From IMG/VR virus record IMGVR_UViG_3300049846_001913, positions 1-21,532 of that record: a DNA stretch of 21,532 nt, one strand, 5' to 3'. Source of the stretch: a virus. The position numbers and the translations under genes are program-made. Under the pieces are notes generated by a model. The model made no database searches and was not told the origin of the DNA. It worked only from the letters and a program-made list of their open reading frames with translations. The number at the start of each line of letters is the position of its first letter. Position 1 is the stretch's first letter. This document shows positions 1-8,046 of the stretch, in pieces.

Positions 1-183
1 CTCCTGGCACGCCCGCCACTGCGTCGCGTTCTCGTGCTGGACGAGCCGTTCAAGTTCGTGAGCGAGGAGTATCGCCCCAGGGTCCGCGCCATGCTCGAGA
101 AGCTCTCCGCTGAACTCGATGTTCAATTTATCATGGTGACCCACGTTCCAGAATTCAAAACCGGCACCATCCATCAACTATGA
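1..183 (+). CDS. SbcC/SMC-like ATPase, C-terminal end (5' end outside window)
   Basis: This is the last 60 codons of a protein whose start lies left of the window. A Walker B-like strand (VLVLDEPFKFV) is followed about 30 residues later by a hydrophobic strand and an H-loop (FIMVTH). That pair is typical of the C-terminal half of ABC-type ATPases such as SbcC/Rad50, SMC and RecF. In phages such proteins usually pair with an SbcD-like nuclease and act in DNA replication, recombination or degradation. The Walker A, coiled coil and signature motif are not in view, so the subfamily is not certain. Its TGA overlaps the ATG of the next gene (ATGA), which suggests coupled translation in one plus-strand operon. 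Confidence 0.72.
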   Translation, partial: LLARPPLRRVLVLDEPFKFVSEEYRPRVRAMLEKLSAELDVQFIMVTHVPEFKTGTIHQL

Positions 184-599
184 CATCCAACGACTACGCG
201 TTCCTGATTGTTTGGGCCTTCTACGTCTGGCTCATGAGCGTCCTCTACCGCCACATGCACCGCCGGTCCTTATGGCTGGACCTCCTGCGTGCCGCCTGCC
301 GGGCGCGGTATGGGGTTCGCGGCGGGCTGAAGCCACCACTCGCCCCCGCCCACCATCGGATGTCCGTCGAAGGAGACGTCCATGAAGACCCCGAAACGTC
401 TGGGTGGCGGTTTGCTTGGTATGAGTGGCGGTGGCTGTGCTGGAAGTGCGACAGCTATCTCTACGACCTTTCCGGGCTGCCCGACGAGTGGCACGCATGG
501 ATGATTTCCAAGTATGCAAAACCTGACACCAACCCTACAGACAATCCGAACACGCGTAGCCCTTGCGCAGTTAATCCCGACGACCGGAAGAGCAGTTGA
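180..599 (+). CDS. Small Trp-rich membrane protein of unknown function
   Basis: A 139-residue protein that I do not recognise. Residues about 7-25 form one hydrophobic segment rich in aromatic residues and probably cross the membrane. A basic stretch follows, then a Trp-rich region (around residues 76-106) with two cysteines four residues apart (CWKC). The ATG overlaps the stop of the upstream ATPase gene in an ATGA junction, which supports both the start and its being a real gene. The last 28 codons lie inside the start of the methyltransferase gene in another frame and read as low-complexity polar sequence, so the C-terminus may be constrained by the overlapping gene. Function unknown. Confidence 0.5.
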   Translation: MTSNDYAFLIVWAFYVWLMSVLYRHMHRRSLWLDLLRAACRARYGVRGGLKPPLAPAHHRMSVEGDVHEDPETSGWRFAWYEWRWLCWKCDSYLYDLSGLPDEWHAWMISKYAKPDTNPTDNPNTRSPCAVNPDDRKSS

Positions 600-1041
600 G
601 CTCGGGGTCGCCAAGGGCACCTTCAGCGACGCCCTGCTGCGCGCTCGCCCCGGCTTTCGCCTAGTAAGCATCGACTCCTGGGCGGACGACGAGCGGGGGC
701 ATGGCGACGAGGAGTTCGAGCAGGCCAAGAAGCTGCTCGGTGCTCACGGTGCGCGCTCCATCGTGATGCGCAAAACCTTTCGCGACGCCCTGGACTTCTT
801 CCCGCACGGCTCCCTCGACTTCGTCTACATCGACGGATACGCGCATACCGGGCAGGACAACGGTGCGACGCTGCGGGCTTGGTGGCCTAAGGTGCGCGCA
901 GGCGGAATCTTCGCTGGGCACGACTATCACCCGCGCTGGCCTGAGACCGTTGGGCAGGTCGACACCTTCTTCCACAACTTGGGGCTCAAGTTCGGCCTCA
1001 CTCCGGACGACGAGTTCCCGAGCTGGTGGGTTCGTAAGTAA
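514..1041 (+). CDS. Class I SAM-dependent methyltransferase
   Basis: A 175-residue protein with the layout of a Rossmann-fold methyltransferase of the Methyltransf_24 kind. Motif I is VELGVAKG (residues 28-35), the acidic residue at the end of the second strand is D54 in SIDSW, the motif IV-like strand is DFVYIDGYAH (102-111), and GGIFAGHDYHP (130-140) follows the next helix. The substrate cannot be read from sequence: phage members may modify DNA, sugars or small molecules. The ATG at 514 is needed to keep the helix before motif I, which forces an 86-bp overlap with the preceding gene. No good ribosome binding site is visible. It is the last gene before a strong terminator. Confidence 0.8.
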   Translation: MQNLTPTLQTIRTRVALAQLIPTTGRAVELGVAKGTFSDALLRARPGFRLVSIDSWADDERGHGDEEFEQAKKLLGAHGARSIVMRKTFRDALDFFPHGSLDFVYIDGYAHTGQDNGATLRAWWPKVRAGGIFAGHDYHPRWPETVGQVDTFFHNLGLKFGLTPDDEFPSWWVRK

Positions 1042-1060
1042 GCGTCGCCAACCGGCGAAA

Positions 1061-1097
1061 GGGTCCAGGAGGAGCACCCCGCAAACCTCCTGGACCC
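1061..1097. repeat. Perfect 12-bp inverted repeat in the convergent gap
   Basis: GGGTCCAGGAGG (1061-1072) and CCTCCTGGACCC (1086-1097) are exact reverse complements around a 13-nt loop. On the minus strand the stem is followed by TTTCGCC, a very weak T stretch. It could therefore slow or end late transcription coming from the right. On the plus strand it precedes the clear terminator. Confidence 0.6.
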
Positions 1098-1106
1098 AAC
1101 CAACCA

Positions 1107-1141
1107 CCCCCGAGGCTCTACACCTCGGGGGAATTGTTTTT
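1107..1141 (+). terminator. Rho-independent terminator of the plus-strand operon
   Basis: A perfect 9-bp GC-rich stem, CCCCCGAGG (1107-1115) and CCTCGGGGG (1123-1131), encloses a 7-nt loop and is followed by AATTGTTTTT. It lies 66 nt after the methyltransferase stop and is oriented to end the plus-strand transcript. Confidence 0.88.
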
Positions 1142-1195
1142 GCAGCCTAGGACCGGTCTTGGTCCAGTTGCGTGGCTGTAAGGGCAGCGGCCGGG

Positions 1196-1453
1196 CTAGG
1201 GCCGCGAGTTTTTCTCCTCCCACTTGAGAAGGATGCGCTTCGTTTCGGCTGTCCGCTCGTCAATGCGAACCAAGAGTTCTCGGTCCGCTGCTCGTGCCGC
1301 CTCCACAACCTCCAAGCGGGTGACCGCGTCGTCGATGCGGTATTTGGCCACCGCAATGGAGCCACCTGACGCGATAAGCGACAAGGCGATGGCCCCGACG
1401 GCGGGCAGGGGAAGTTTGACCTTCGTGTTCTGGTTAATGGAGGCGGCGGACAT
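1196..1453 (-). CDS. Small membrane protein with a C-terminal coiled coil (holin-like or lysis accessory)
   Basis: An 85-residue protein, last gene of the late operon. Residues about 15-37 are one hydrophobic segment (begins LPLPAVGAIALSL). The rest is a charged helical stretch with heptad-like spacing (DDAVTRLEVVEAARAADREL and onward), likely a coiled coil. The chosen ATG lies 14 nt after the preceding stop. A GTG further up (1492) would add 13 polar residues and overlap the upstream gene. Position beside two other membrane proteins at the end of the late operon suggests a lysis role such as a holin or holin partner. No family is recognised, and function is inferred from layout and place only. 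Confidence 0.6.
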   Translation of the reverse strand: MSAASINQNTKVKLPLPAVGAIALSLIASGGSIAVAKYRIDDAVTRLEVVEAARAADRELLVRIDERTAETKRILLKWEEKNSRP

Positions 1454-1466
1454 GGTAGGATTGGTA

Positions 1467-2396
1467 TCAGGTCTTGGCTTTGTCGGCTGCACGGTTGAGG
1501 TGCAGGAAACTTCTGGGGGCCTTCACGGCCTTCATCTGCTCGGCAATGGGGTTAAACACGCGGGCTTGCATGTCCTTCTGAATCTCCGGCGTGGCTTCAT
1601 CGTAGGCGTGGTCCAGGGCGCGGCGAATGGGTGTCAGCACCTTCAGCGCGGCATCGCCCTTGCGCTCAACGTGTGCCAGGTAGCCCAGGTAGCCCAGGAA
1701 CAAGGCAATCACGCCACCGCAGCCATACCAGAACCAATCGGATGCCATAAACCTCGCGACACTAAAGCAGGTGGCGGAGAGGGTGAGCAGGGTTCCGGTC
1801 GACTTCATGCCTGCAATGATATCCACTCCCGTGGCGATTGCAGACTTGAGGCGAAGCACGGCGAGCACGAGGGCGGCGATGGCGACAAAGTAGAGCACCG
1901 CGGCACCCCAGAACCGAATCGTCTTCCAGACGGAACCGGCGGCCTCGTCCTTTGCGTCCTGCAGAGCTTTCGCGTTCCGCTCCCGCTCGTTCTGGAGTTC
2001 CTGCTTGGCCTTGTCCCTTTCAGCTCGCGCCGCCTGCAAATCCGCCACGACCTGGGCTTCAGCGGCGGACGCCTGCTTCTCAGCCTCGCTTTCCTTGCCC
2101 GCCAGCACCAGCGCGGAGCGCTCCTTGGCTTCTTTAACGTGAGCGGGGTTTGCGGGCGTGGGTAGCCCGGCGCGGGCTACGCGCAGGTTGAGCCGTGCGG
2201 CGGAGACAGGCGGCGTGGTGGGGACGCCAAGCAAGTCGGTCAGGGCTTGGTCGATGGAGGCCAGGATGCGCGATAGGGCACTGCTCTCCGCCGATGGTCT
2301 ATCCGGGTAGGTTGTGACTTCGCGGGTTGACGTGGTGCAGGCGGCGAGGACTAGTGCTAGGACCACCAGGAGGAGCAGGGCGATGCGGTTTTTCAT
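1467..2396 (-). CDS. Lipoprotein with coiled coil and C-terminal transmembrane segments (spanin-like)
   Basis: A 309-residue protein. The N-terminus is a clean lipoprotein signal: MKNR, a Leu/Val-rich core, then lipobox LAAC with Cys20 as the lipidated residue. Residues about 100-152 are Ala/Glu/Lys/Arg-rich and should form a long coiled coil. Hydrophobic segments follow at about 160-182, 201-218 (weaker, holds Arg215) and 221-241, then a charged tail. A lipidated N-terminus, periplasmic coil and later inner-membrane anchor recall unimolecular spanins, but those are shorter with a single membrane segment. The ATG overlaps the upstream stop (ATGA). Alternatives are an outer-membrane lipoprotein partner of the upstream gene, or a superinfection-exclusion protein. 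Confidence 0.7.
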   Translation of the reverse strand: MKNRIALLLLVVLALVLAACTTSTREVTTYPDRPSAESSALSRILASIDQALTDLLGVPTTPPVSAARLNLRVARAGLPTPANPAHVKEAKERSALVLAGKESEAEKQASAAEAQVVADLQAARAERDKAKQELQNERERNAKALQDAKDEAAGSVWKTIRFWGAAVLYFVAIAALVLAVLRLKSAIATGVDIIAGMKSTGTLLTLSATCFSVARFMASDWFWYGCGGVIALFLGYLGYLAHVERKGDAALKVLTPIRRALDHAYDEATPEIQKDMQARVFNPIAEQMKAVKAPRSFLHLNRAADKAKT

Positions 2397-2755
2397 TGTG
2401 GGATGGTTGGAAGGGGTTTGATTTCACCGCGTTCGACGGCCTTGTCGTAGAGGTCGTAGGCAGAGGGTAGAACGGAGTCAGTGAAGGCGGCGTAGCGTCC
2501 GGCGATGGCGGCGATTTCAAGACGCCTGTCCGCCCGCGGGTTGGTGCTGGAGCGGGGTGCCGTAACAACTGCGGAACCCCTCATCAGGGACTTGCGCAGC
2601 TCTTCGCAGGCCTTTTCCGCGTTCTCGGCTCGGCGGGTTGCGTGGAACAGTTTGTCGTCCAGAGTCATCACGTGCCAGATTAGGGCGAGCATGAGGATGG
2701 CTAGGATGATGGCGGAGCCAGACCCTACGAGGGAGTCGAAGTTTGCGAGAATCAT
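2393..2755 (-). CDS. Small N-terminally anchored membrane protein (i-spanin-like topology)
   Basis: A 120-residue protein. Residues about 13-30 form one transmembrane segment near the N-terminus. A charged helix of heptad-like character follows (about 32-58), and the C-terminal half is mixed polar and helical. An N-terminal anchor followed by a coiled coil is the topology of Rz-type inner-membrane spanins, and the next gene, overlapping by ATGA, encodes a lipoprotein, as in Rz/Rz1 pairs. No sequence identity to a known spanin is claimed. It begins in an ATGA overlap with the upstream gene. Confidence 0.6.
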   Translation of the reverse strand: MILANFDSLVGSGSAIILAILMLALIWHVMTLDDKLFHATRRAENAEKACEELRKSLMRGSAVVTAPRSSTNPRADRRLEIAAIAGRYAAFTDSVLPSAYDLYDKAVERGEIKPLPTIPQ

Positions 2756-3408
2756 ACGGCGTTGTAGTCAGGGGGAGTGAAGCTGGCGGGCATGGCGGTG
2801 ACGTAGTTCTCGAAGGTCGGGTTTACCTGCCCGGCCTGCACCGCAACGATGAACGCCTGCGCGGCAGACCATTCAGCGTCCCACGCCGCTTGGCCGGCAT
2901 GGCCTTCGGCATGGAAGCGGGGGACTGACGAGAGCGCGGCAGAGCGGAGGGTGGTGATGTTGTCGTAGCCAAGGGAGGAGGCAAACGCGTCGAGGCGCTT
3001 CTGGCTGTGGTCTGCGCACCGCAGACGCAAGGCATCCATCTGCTCCTCAACGTCCTGCCCCGCGTCGAACAGGAGTTCGTCTATCGTGGTAGCGGCCTTG
3101 ACGCGGGTGAGCGTGAGTTGGCGGAAGGGCTCCGCGGCGAGGGTGCGAATCGCCTGGGCTTTGATGTCCGCGAACGGGCGGTCGGGAATGTTACGCTGAC
3201 TCTCCCCGCCCACGTGGCGGACGATGGTGATGTCGCGGACCTTGCCCTTGAGCTTCACGCGGACCTCCCAACCCTTTCCCTTGGGGCCGTTGTAGACGGT
3301 CCGGTAGACCGTGGTGATGGCGTCGGGGGTGTCCTTGCCGTGCTCGTCGGACTGACGGATGGCGGCGAGAGTTGTATCGGCTAGAGCCTGTGCAGATGCG
3401 TAGTTCAT
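2752..3408 (-). CDS. Unknown protein downstream of the tail fibre gene
   Basis: A 218-residue soluble protein without signal peptide or membrane segment. The first half is a mixed alpha/beta region rich in Lys and Arg (GPKGKGWEVRVKLKGKVRD). The second half is helical and ends in a motif with spaced Trp residues, an AF-x3-VQAG-x3-PT stretch and a MPA near the C-terminus. This resembles, by eye only, the C-terminal tails of small proteins often encoded beside phage tail fibres. A tail-fibre assembly or chaperone role is possible but unproven. The ATG follows the fibre stop after 9 nt without a Shine-Dalgarno sequence, and the stop overlaps the next ATG. Confidence 0.6.
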   Translation of the reverse strand: MNYASAQALADTTLAAIRQSDEHGKDTPDAITTVYRTVYNGPKGKGWEVRVKLKGKVRDITIVRHVGGESQRNIPDRPFADIKAQAIRTLAAEPFRQLTLTRVKAATTIDELLFDAGQDVEEQMDALRLRCADHSQKRLDAFASSLGYDNITTLRSAALSSVPRFHAEGHAGQAAWDAEWSAAQAFIVAVQAGQVNPTFENYVTAMPASFTPPDYNAV

Positions 3409-3417
3409 GATGGATGG

Positions 3418-5073
3418 TTAAAAGTTTTCGTAGTCGAGTCCGTCACCACCGTTGTAGAGCTTCGTAATTTCAGCGGGTGCCAGTGCGCGGTTCCAAAGGG
3501 ACATGCTTTCAAAGTAGATTTCACCGGATGCCCAACCATCAGCGTATCCGTTTACGTTGTGTCGTTCGATTATTGGAAAGTCTCCTGTGATGGTCGTGGG
3601 GTCGATAGGAACTCCCGCGTCTTCCATTATGTCGGCTTCCGCTCCATCGACGTATAGCTTCAACTCAGTGCCATCGCAGGTAATGACCGCGAGGTGCCAC
3701 TCTAGGTCGGCATACCCGTTGACGGAGACTGCGCCAACGTAGCCACCGGAGTAGGCGAAGTTAAAAAGGATGGAGCCGTAAGGTCGCCCGCCGCCCGCCG
3801 CGATGAAACCGACCACCGGATGCAGCACGTCCCCCGCATCCCTGAAATCGGCAAACAAGCAGAAATCAGGATAGCCCCCTGTCATGTCATTCTTGGTCTT
3901 AAACCAGAAAGCGTATGATGCGGCCCTTCCAGTAAGTTGTGGGAGCGAGGATACTGCACTGAGATAGGAGCCGTAACTAAAGTCCGCGCAGTTGCCCAAA
4001 ACACCAGAAGCAGAGCCGACGGCATTGTTATCCGATAAGTGTGCCGTCCCGTGAGAGTCGAACCGTGTTCCACTAACTTCATCAAACTTCCAATGGGCTA
4101 GAAGATTCGTCAGCAAAGTCATCTCCGTGATGGCTTCCGTGGGTAAGGAGTAGGCGGGCTCGCTGTCGCCGCTTGCGTTGGTTGCCACGACACCGCATCT
4201 AAGGAACTTACCAATCTGCGCGGTCAGAATTGTGTAGGTGGTGGATGTGGCGTCTTCGATGTCGGACCATCCGGAAGATCCGTCGTCTGAGATTTGCCAT
4301 TGGTGTGCGAAGTCACTTGCTGCGTTGGTCCAAACACCCCGCGAACACGAGACCGTGGAATACTCGGTGGCGGCACCGGTCAGTGCGGGCTTCGTTACGT
4401 TGTCGGGCACACTCGCTCCCGAGTAGATTCGCCAGCCTTGGCCGCCCCCAACGTCAACAAGGGTGATTAGAAGGGCCGGGGTCTTAACGAGCTTAATGAC
4501 TGTATCGATCCCATTCACTTTGTATCCGTCGGCGTCCAGTCGAAGAGGGTTGTCTCCCCAGGAGCCGGAAGAGTCGCTGAACTCGATCTGGGCATTGGAG
4601 CCAGTGGGAGCGGGCAACGCTACAACGAAGTCGGTGTAGGCCGTCGACTCTTGTGCTCCTCCCTCCAGACCAGAGCTTCCTTCCACGTTACCGATGGGGT
4701 CCGCCCCCGTGCCCGGCACTATCAGCTCCGCTGTTACAAGTCCGGAGTCGTTGGCGTTGGTCACGATGTCCGTGAGCGAGCGGGCATCCTCCCCGTAGAG
4801 GTAGAGGTTGTCGCCGTCACTGTAATACCCGCTCTCCCCGTAGCCCTCGTAGAAGGTCAGGCTCACTACTACTGGGGAGTTCCAGGTGAGTCCGGTAAAC
4901 CGGATGCCCGCAACTTCGAAGGTGGGCAGAACTTCTGGAGTAACGACGGCGTTGTTCGTGTCGACCGCGTAGTGTTTGCCGAGCTCGGCCACGAAGCTCG
5001 CGGTTTTCAGTATCGCGTTGTCGAGCCCTACGGCCGACGCTGTCGCCTTGGCTAGTTTGGATAGTGGTGTCAT
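3418..5073 (-). CDS. Tail fibre / receptor-binding protein with Ig-like and LamG domains
   Basis: A 551-residue protein. Residues 1-220 are an unrecognised N-terminal, mostly beta, region that probably attaches to the tail tip. Residues about 224-315 form an Ig-like repeat of the phage type (GVWTN, HQWQISDDG, STTYTILTAQIGKFLRC, VVATNASGDS). Residues about 321-550 form a LamG/concanavalin-like domain, starting LLAHWKFDEVSGT, with ELKLYVDG near 470-477 and the typical end SLWNRALAPAEITKLYNGG. Such domains bind carbohydrates, so this is the best candidate for host recognition in the window. The ATG at 5073 lies 4 nt after the upstream stop, with GAGGA at a suitable distance inside that gene. An upstream in-frame start at 5133 would overlap the previous gene needlessly. 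Confidence 0.82.
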   Translation of the reverse strand: MTPLSKLAKATASAVGLDNAILKTASFVAELGKHYAVDTNNAVVTPEVLPTFEVAGIRFTGLTWNSPVVVSLTFYEGYGESGYYSDGDNLYLYGEDARSLTDIVTNANDSGLVTAELIVPGTGADPIGNVEGSSGLEGGAQESTAYTDFVVALPAPTGSNAQIEFSDSSGSWGDNPLRLDADGYKVNGIDTVIKLVKTPALLITLVDVGGGQGWRIYSGASVPDNVTKPALTGAATEYSTVSCSRGVWTNAASDFAHQWQISDDGSSGWSDIEDATSTTYTILTAQIGKFLRCGVVATNASGDSEPAYSLPTEAITEMTLLTNLLAHWKFDEVSGTRFDSHGTAHLSDNNAVGSASGVLGNCADFSYGSYLSAVSSLPQLTGRAASYAFWFKTKNDMTGGYPDFCLFADFRDAGDVLHPVVGFIAAGGGRPYGSILFNFAYSGGYVGAVSVNGYADLEWHLAVITCDGTELKLYVDGAEADIMEDAGVPIDPTTITGDFPIIERHNVNGYADGWASGEIYFESMSLWNRALAPAEITKLYNGGDGLDYENF

Positions 5074-5077
5074 GAGA

Positions 5078-5995
5078 TTAATCCTCGGATTCAGTATAGG
5101 AGCCGGTGACTCCGGTGAGGCACCAACCGCCACCCATATGACGGAAGGTTAAAAGGAAGCAGCGGTAGGGCTCAACGGTCACAGGCATCGTCGCCGCCTG
5201 CGCATCGGTGAGCCGGATGTTGGAGAGGTCCATCAGGTGAGCGCCACTGGACCAGTTGATTTCCAACTCTAAGATGTCCCCCTTCTCGCCGCCGACGATG
5301 CCCGAGGGAGTCCAGTCGCCGTTGATGTAGCCATACTGATACGGGCCGTTGGCGTAGTCCAGCCCGACGTCCTCACCGAGGGAGTTCAGCCAGTAGGTCT
5401 CCCGACTTATGCGGGCGGCGGGGAACCACAGGGCGTCGTTGGCGATGAACTTCGCCCACAGGTTTGCGAACGTCAGCTTAATCCAGCTGAGCCCGTCGTT
5501 TGCCCCAGCAAGCACGGTGTCGGCGGTTGGGAGGATGGGGTATGGGGGAGCCGCTTCCGTTGGCGGGCCTTCGCCGTTTTGAAGGAGGTCGTTGGAGACC
5601 AAAGCCTTCAGTGTCGGGGTTGAGCGGACCCCGGGCATCTTCCACGAGAACTCAGCAAGGAGCGAGACGCTTGCCTTTGTCGCCGGAGTGAACAGGGCGT
5701 TGAGCTCAACCGTGTTGAAGCTCGGTGTCGCGACATACACGAAATCGTTCGGGTCCTCGGTCCCTCCTTCGGGCTCCTCCCAGACGTCTGTGAACACAAC
5801 TGCGGGCGAACCGAACGCAGGCTTGATACCGAAGATGAGCTCGTGCCCTTCGGGGAGAAGCTCCGGAGTCCCGTTACGGACGAACAGCACACGCAGCTCG
5901 GCGTCGTCGCGTCGCTTGAACGTGAGCTGCGACACCTTGGTGGCGCGCTCCGTGCTGGTAACCTCGAGCGTATCCAGATTGATGGTTAGGTTCAT
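5078..5995 (-). CDS. Tail-tip or fibre-base protein
   Basis: A 305-residue protein. The N-terminal third (KVSQLTFKRRDDAELRVLFV, then a Gly/Phe-rich strand around residues 55-70) resembles the N-terminal beta domain of BppU-like baseplate or fibre-base proteins, which often read as a short basic strand followed by a hydrophobic strand and a strand naming acceptable input. The middle has a Pro-rich hinge (about 142-150), and the C-terminal third is beta-rich and holds aromatic residues. The gene precedes the LamG fibre and probably links it to the tail tip. The ATG is preceded by GGAG, but too close to act as a normal binding site. Family assignment is by eye. Confidence 0.6.
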   Translation of the reverse strand: MNLTINLDTLEVTSTERATKVSQLTFKRRDDAELRVLFVRNGTPELLPEGHELIFGIKPAFGSPAVVFTDVWEEPEGGTEDPNDFVYVATPSFNTVELNALFTPATKASVSLLAEFSWKMPGVRSTPTLKALVSNDLLQNGEGPPTEAAPPYPILPTADTVLAGANDGLSWIKLTFANLWAKFIANDALWFPAARISRETYWLNSLGEDVGLDYANGPYQYGYINGDWTPSGIVGGEKGDILELEINWSSGAHLMDLSNIRLTDAQAATMPVTVEPYRCFLLTFRHMGGGWCLTGVTGSYTESED

Positions 5996-6048
5996 ACTCC
6001 GCGCTGTATGGAGCAGGGCCCGACCAGTAAAGTCGATTCTGGACAGGG

Positions 6049-8046
6049 TTACGGGATTCGAAATCCAGCAGTGTCTTCAAGGAAGACGGCGGCTCCACGC
6101 TCCGAGCAGATTGTGTCGTGCCAGACACCGGCGGCACCAGCTTCGATTATCTCGCTCTTGCTGACCGAGGACAGCACCTCCCCCTTCAGCAAAGTGGAGC
6201 CTCCTGTCCAGCCGGTCGAGGGGCAGTTGGCGTCCAGGGGCTCCGTAAACTTGGCGGTGACTGGGACGCTGGTGAGCTTCTCGCGCAAAACACCAGTGTC
6301 GGTTGTGGGGGAGCCCGATATCGTGGCGTGCTGGGACGGCATCCAAGCGAGTCCGTTGAAGCTGCCTGACGCCTCCACCACGGTGCCGGGCTGGTCGCCC
6401 ATCCACGTCCACGAAGGACGTCCGGTAGCAGCGTCGTATTCCATCTTGGTTTCCAGCCGCGCAGTTCCAGTCACCGAAACCTCGTAGCGGTATCCCGCCG
6501 CGTAGTCGGCACCGTTGCTCGTAGTGGCGTTGATACCCCACTCGGAAATCTTGGTCTCCGTTGCATACCGGACCGGCTCCATGAACGTGGACGTTCCGTC
6601 CATTGATGGAAACCCGGATATCAGGAGCACCCTCCTGGACTTGTAGGTGACGCGTGTCGGCACTACGACGGGCTCGCCGTCGAGCAGAACTTGGACCCCA
6701 GTAAGCACGTTGAAGTATTCGTTGCTTGGCTCCTCCTCCGCCACGAAGTCCACCTCGCCACTCCATCCGTCCACAACCGGCGAATCCACAGTCGTGTAGG
6801 TTGGGCCCTCTTCGTCGTATCCAGTCTGGACCGTCAGGCGGACAGACAGGTCCGACAGTTCGGACTCCACCTTGATGCGAGCACGGGTGGCAAACGTCCG
6901 GACAACCGACTCCCACGGCCAATCGGAAACAGGGTTGGTGGAGTCGACGCCAAACAGGATGAGCGCGGCACCCGCCTCGTCGGGGTATGCCCACACGTGC
7001 TGTTTGTAGCCCGCCTGCTCCCATTGCAGGTCGTCGGGTGCCCAGGCACCAAACTCATCGAAATACGGCAGGGCCAGGGCACCGCTTAGTGCCGTGGAAA
7101 CCTTGCTTGCCGTGAGCTGTGGAATGAGACCTCCCTGATAGGCGACAGCCGAGGTGCCTGCGTTGTTTCTTCGGGTGACCTCTTTCCAGGTGACACGACG
7201 CCGATACGCGACGGACGAGAACCTGTATCGTCCGCGGACAAGGCGCATGTGTTTGGTGCCGTCGGAGTCCCCGTCGCCCGAGTTGTATGCGACCGCATAC
7301 GGGAACTCCCCGTAGTCGTAGGTGCCGTATCCAAGTGTGAGAACTCCGGCGGAGGCTGTCTCGACGTCTGCCCAGGTGCACGGGCTCGACAGCACCACCG
7401 TCGCGTCGCTGGCAGACAGGCACACGAAGTCAGTTCCGTCGTAGGGCTCGTAGTCGGGGTTGATGCCTGCGTGGGTGGAGTCCGAGTAGGTCCACCAGGA
7501 GTTAGGCCCAAGCCATGCGTAGTTCGTCGGCAGGATGAGGCCGGTGTAGGGGCCGGTGACGGTCTCGTAGTTTGCGAGGTCGCACGCCTCTACGAAGTCG
7601 ATGCTGTCCTCCGAACTATACTCCATGTAAGAGTCCACGTTGGGTAGGGCCCCGGGCGCCCACGTGCCGGATGCCAGTGCGTATCCTGGATGGATGGCGG
7701 CACCTCCAAGCGTCCAGTTGGCCAGAACTCCATCCTGGACCCGCCGGAAGGTCCCCGCCCCCGTCCTAGTTTTGTAGAGCGACAGGTCGTAGGGGATTGG
7801 AGGTCGCCAGCCTCCCCCGACGGTGCCCGAGCCCTGCACGAACGGCTCGACGCCGAACGCCATGAAGGCAGCGCGCTGAATCTGAACGGCAACGCTGGAG
7901 CTCAGCGAGCGGAACTTCTGCTCAGTGGCTTCCTTGGAGGGCGCTGGCCGCTGAGGCGAGTAGCTGTTGAAGCTGGCGAGGCGGTGGACGTTGTCGAGTC
8001 GGGGCTGCGCGAAAGCGGGGGCGAGGTCGATTGGAGCGTTAGGCAT
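6049..8046 (-). CDS. Large tail-tip protein of unknown family
   Basis: A 665-residue protein that I do not recognise. It has no signal peptide or membrane segment. The first 60 residues look helical with basic residues. The rest is rich in Trp, Tyr, Gly, Ser and Thr with alternating hydrophobic residues, suggesting stacked beta domains as in tail-tip and fibre proteins. Cys residues are few. Its place, after the tape measure and before the fibre genes, fits a tail-tip component or a distal tail/fibre adaptor. The ATG overlaps the stop of the upstream gene by 8 nt (AATGCCTAA), which supports the start. Confidence 0.62.
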   Translation of the reverse strand: MPNAPIDLAPAFAQPRLDNVHRLASFNSYSPQRPAPSKEATEQKFRSLSSSVAVQIQRAAFMAFGVEPFVQGSGTVGGGWRPPIPYDLSLYKTRTGAGTFRRVQDGVLANWTLGGAAIHPGYALASGTWAPGALPNVDSYMEYSSEDSIDFVEACDLANYETVTGPYTGLILPTNYAWLGPNSWWTYSDSTHAGINPDYEPYDGTDFVCLSASDATVVLSSPCTWADVETASAGVLTLGYGTYDYGEFPYAVAYNSGDGDSDGTKHMRLVRGRYRFSSVAYRRRVTWKEVTRRNNAGTSAVAYQGGLIPQLTASKVSTALSGALALPYFDEFGAWAPDDLQWEQAGYKQHVWAYPDEAGAALILFGVDSTNPVSDWPWESVVRTFATRARIKVESELSDLSVRLTVQTGYDEEGPTYTTVDSPVVDGWSGEVDFVAEEEPSNEYFNVLTGVQVLLDGEPVVVPTRVTYKSRRVLLISGFPSMDGTSTFMEPVRYATETKISEWGINATTSNGADYAAGYRYEVSVTGTARLETKMEYDAATGRPSWTWMGDQPGTVVEASGSFNGLAWMPSQHATISGSPTTDTGVLREKLTSVPVTAKFTEPLDANCPSTGWTGGSTLLKGEVLSSVSKSEIIEAGAAGVWHDTICSERGAAVFLEDTAGFRIP

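Noticed and set aside
1670-1700. Short tandem repeat of CAGGTAGCC-like units
   Set aside because: It encodes the GYLGYL stretch of a transmembrane segment; two short units in coding sequence are likely chance or local duplication.
1224-2165. Plus-strand open frame over the lipoprotein gene
   Set aside because: His/Gly-rich sequence without a domain. The minus strand has a convincing lipobox, coil and membrane segments in an ATGA-coupled gene.
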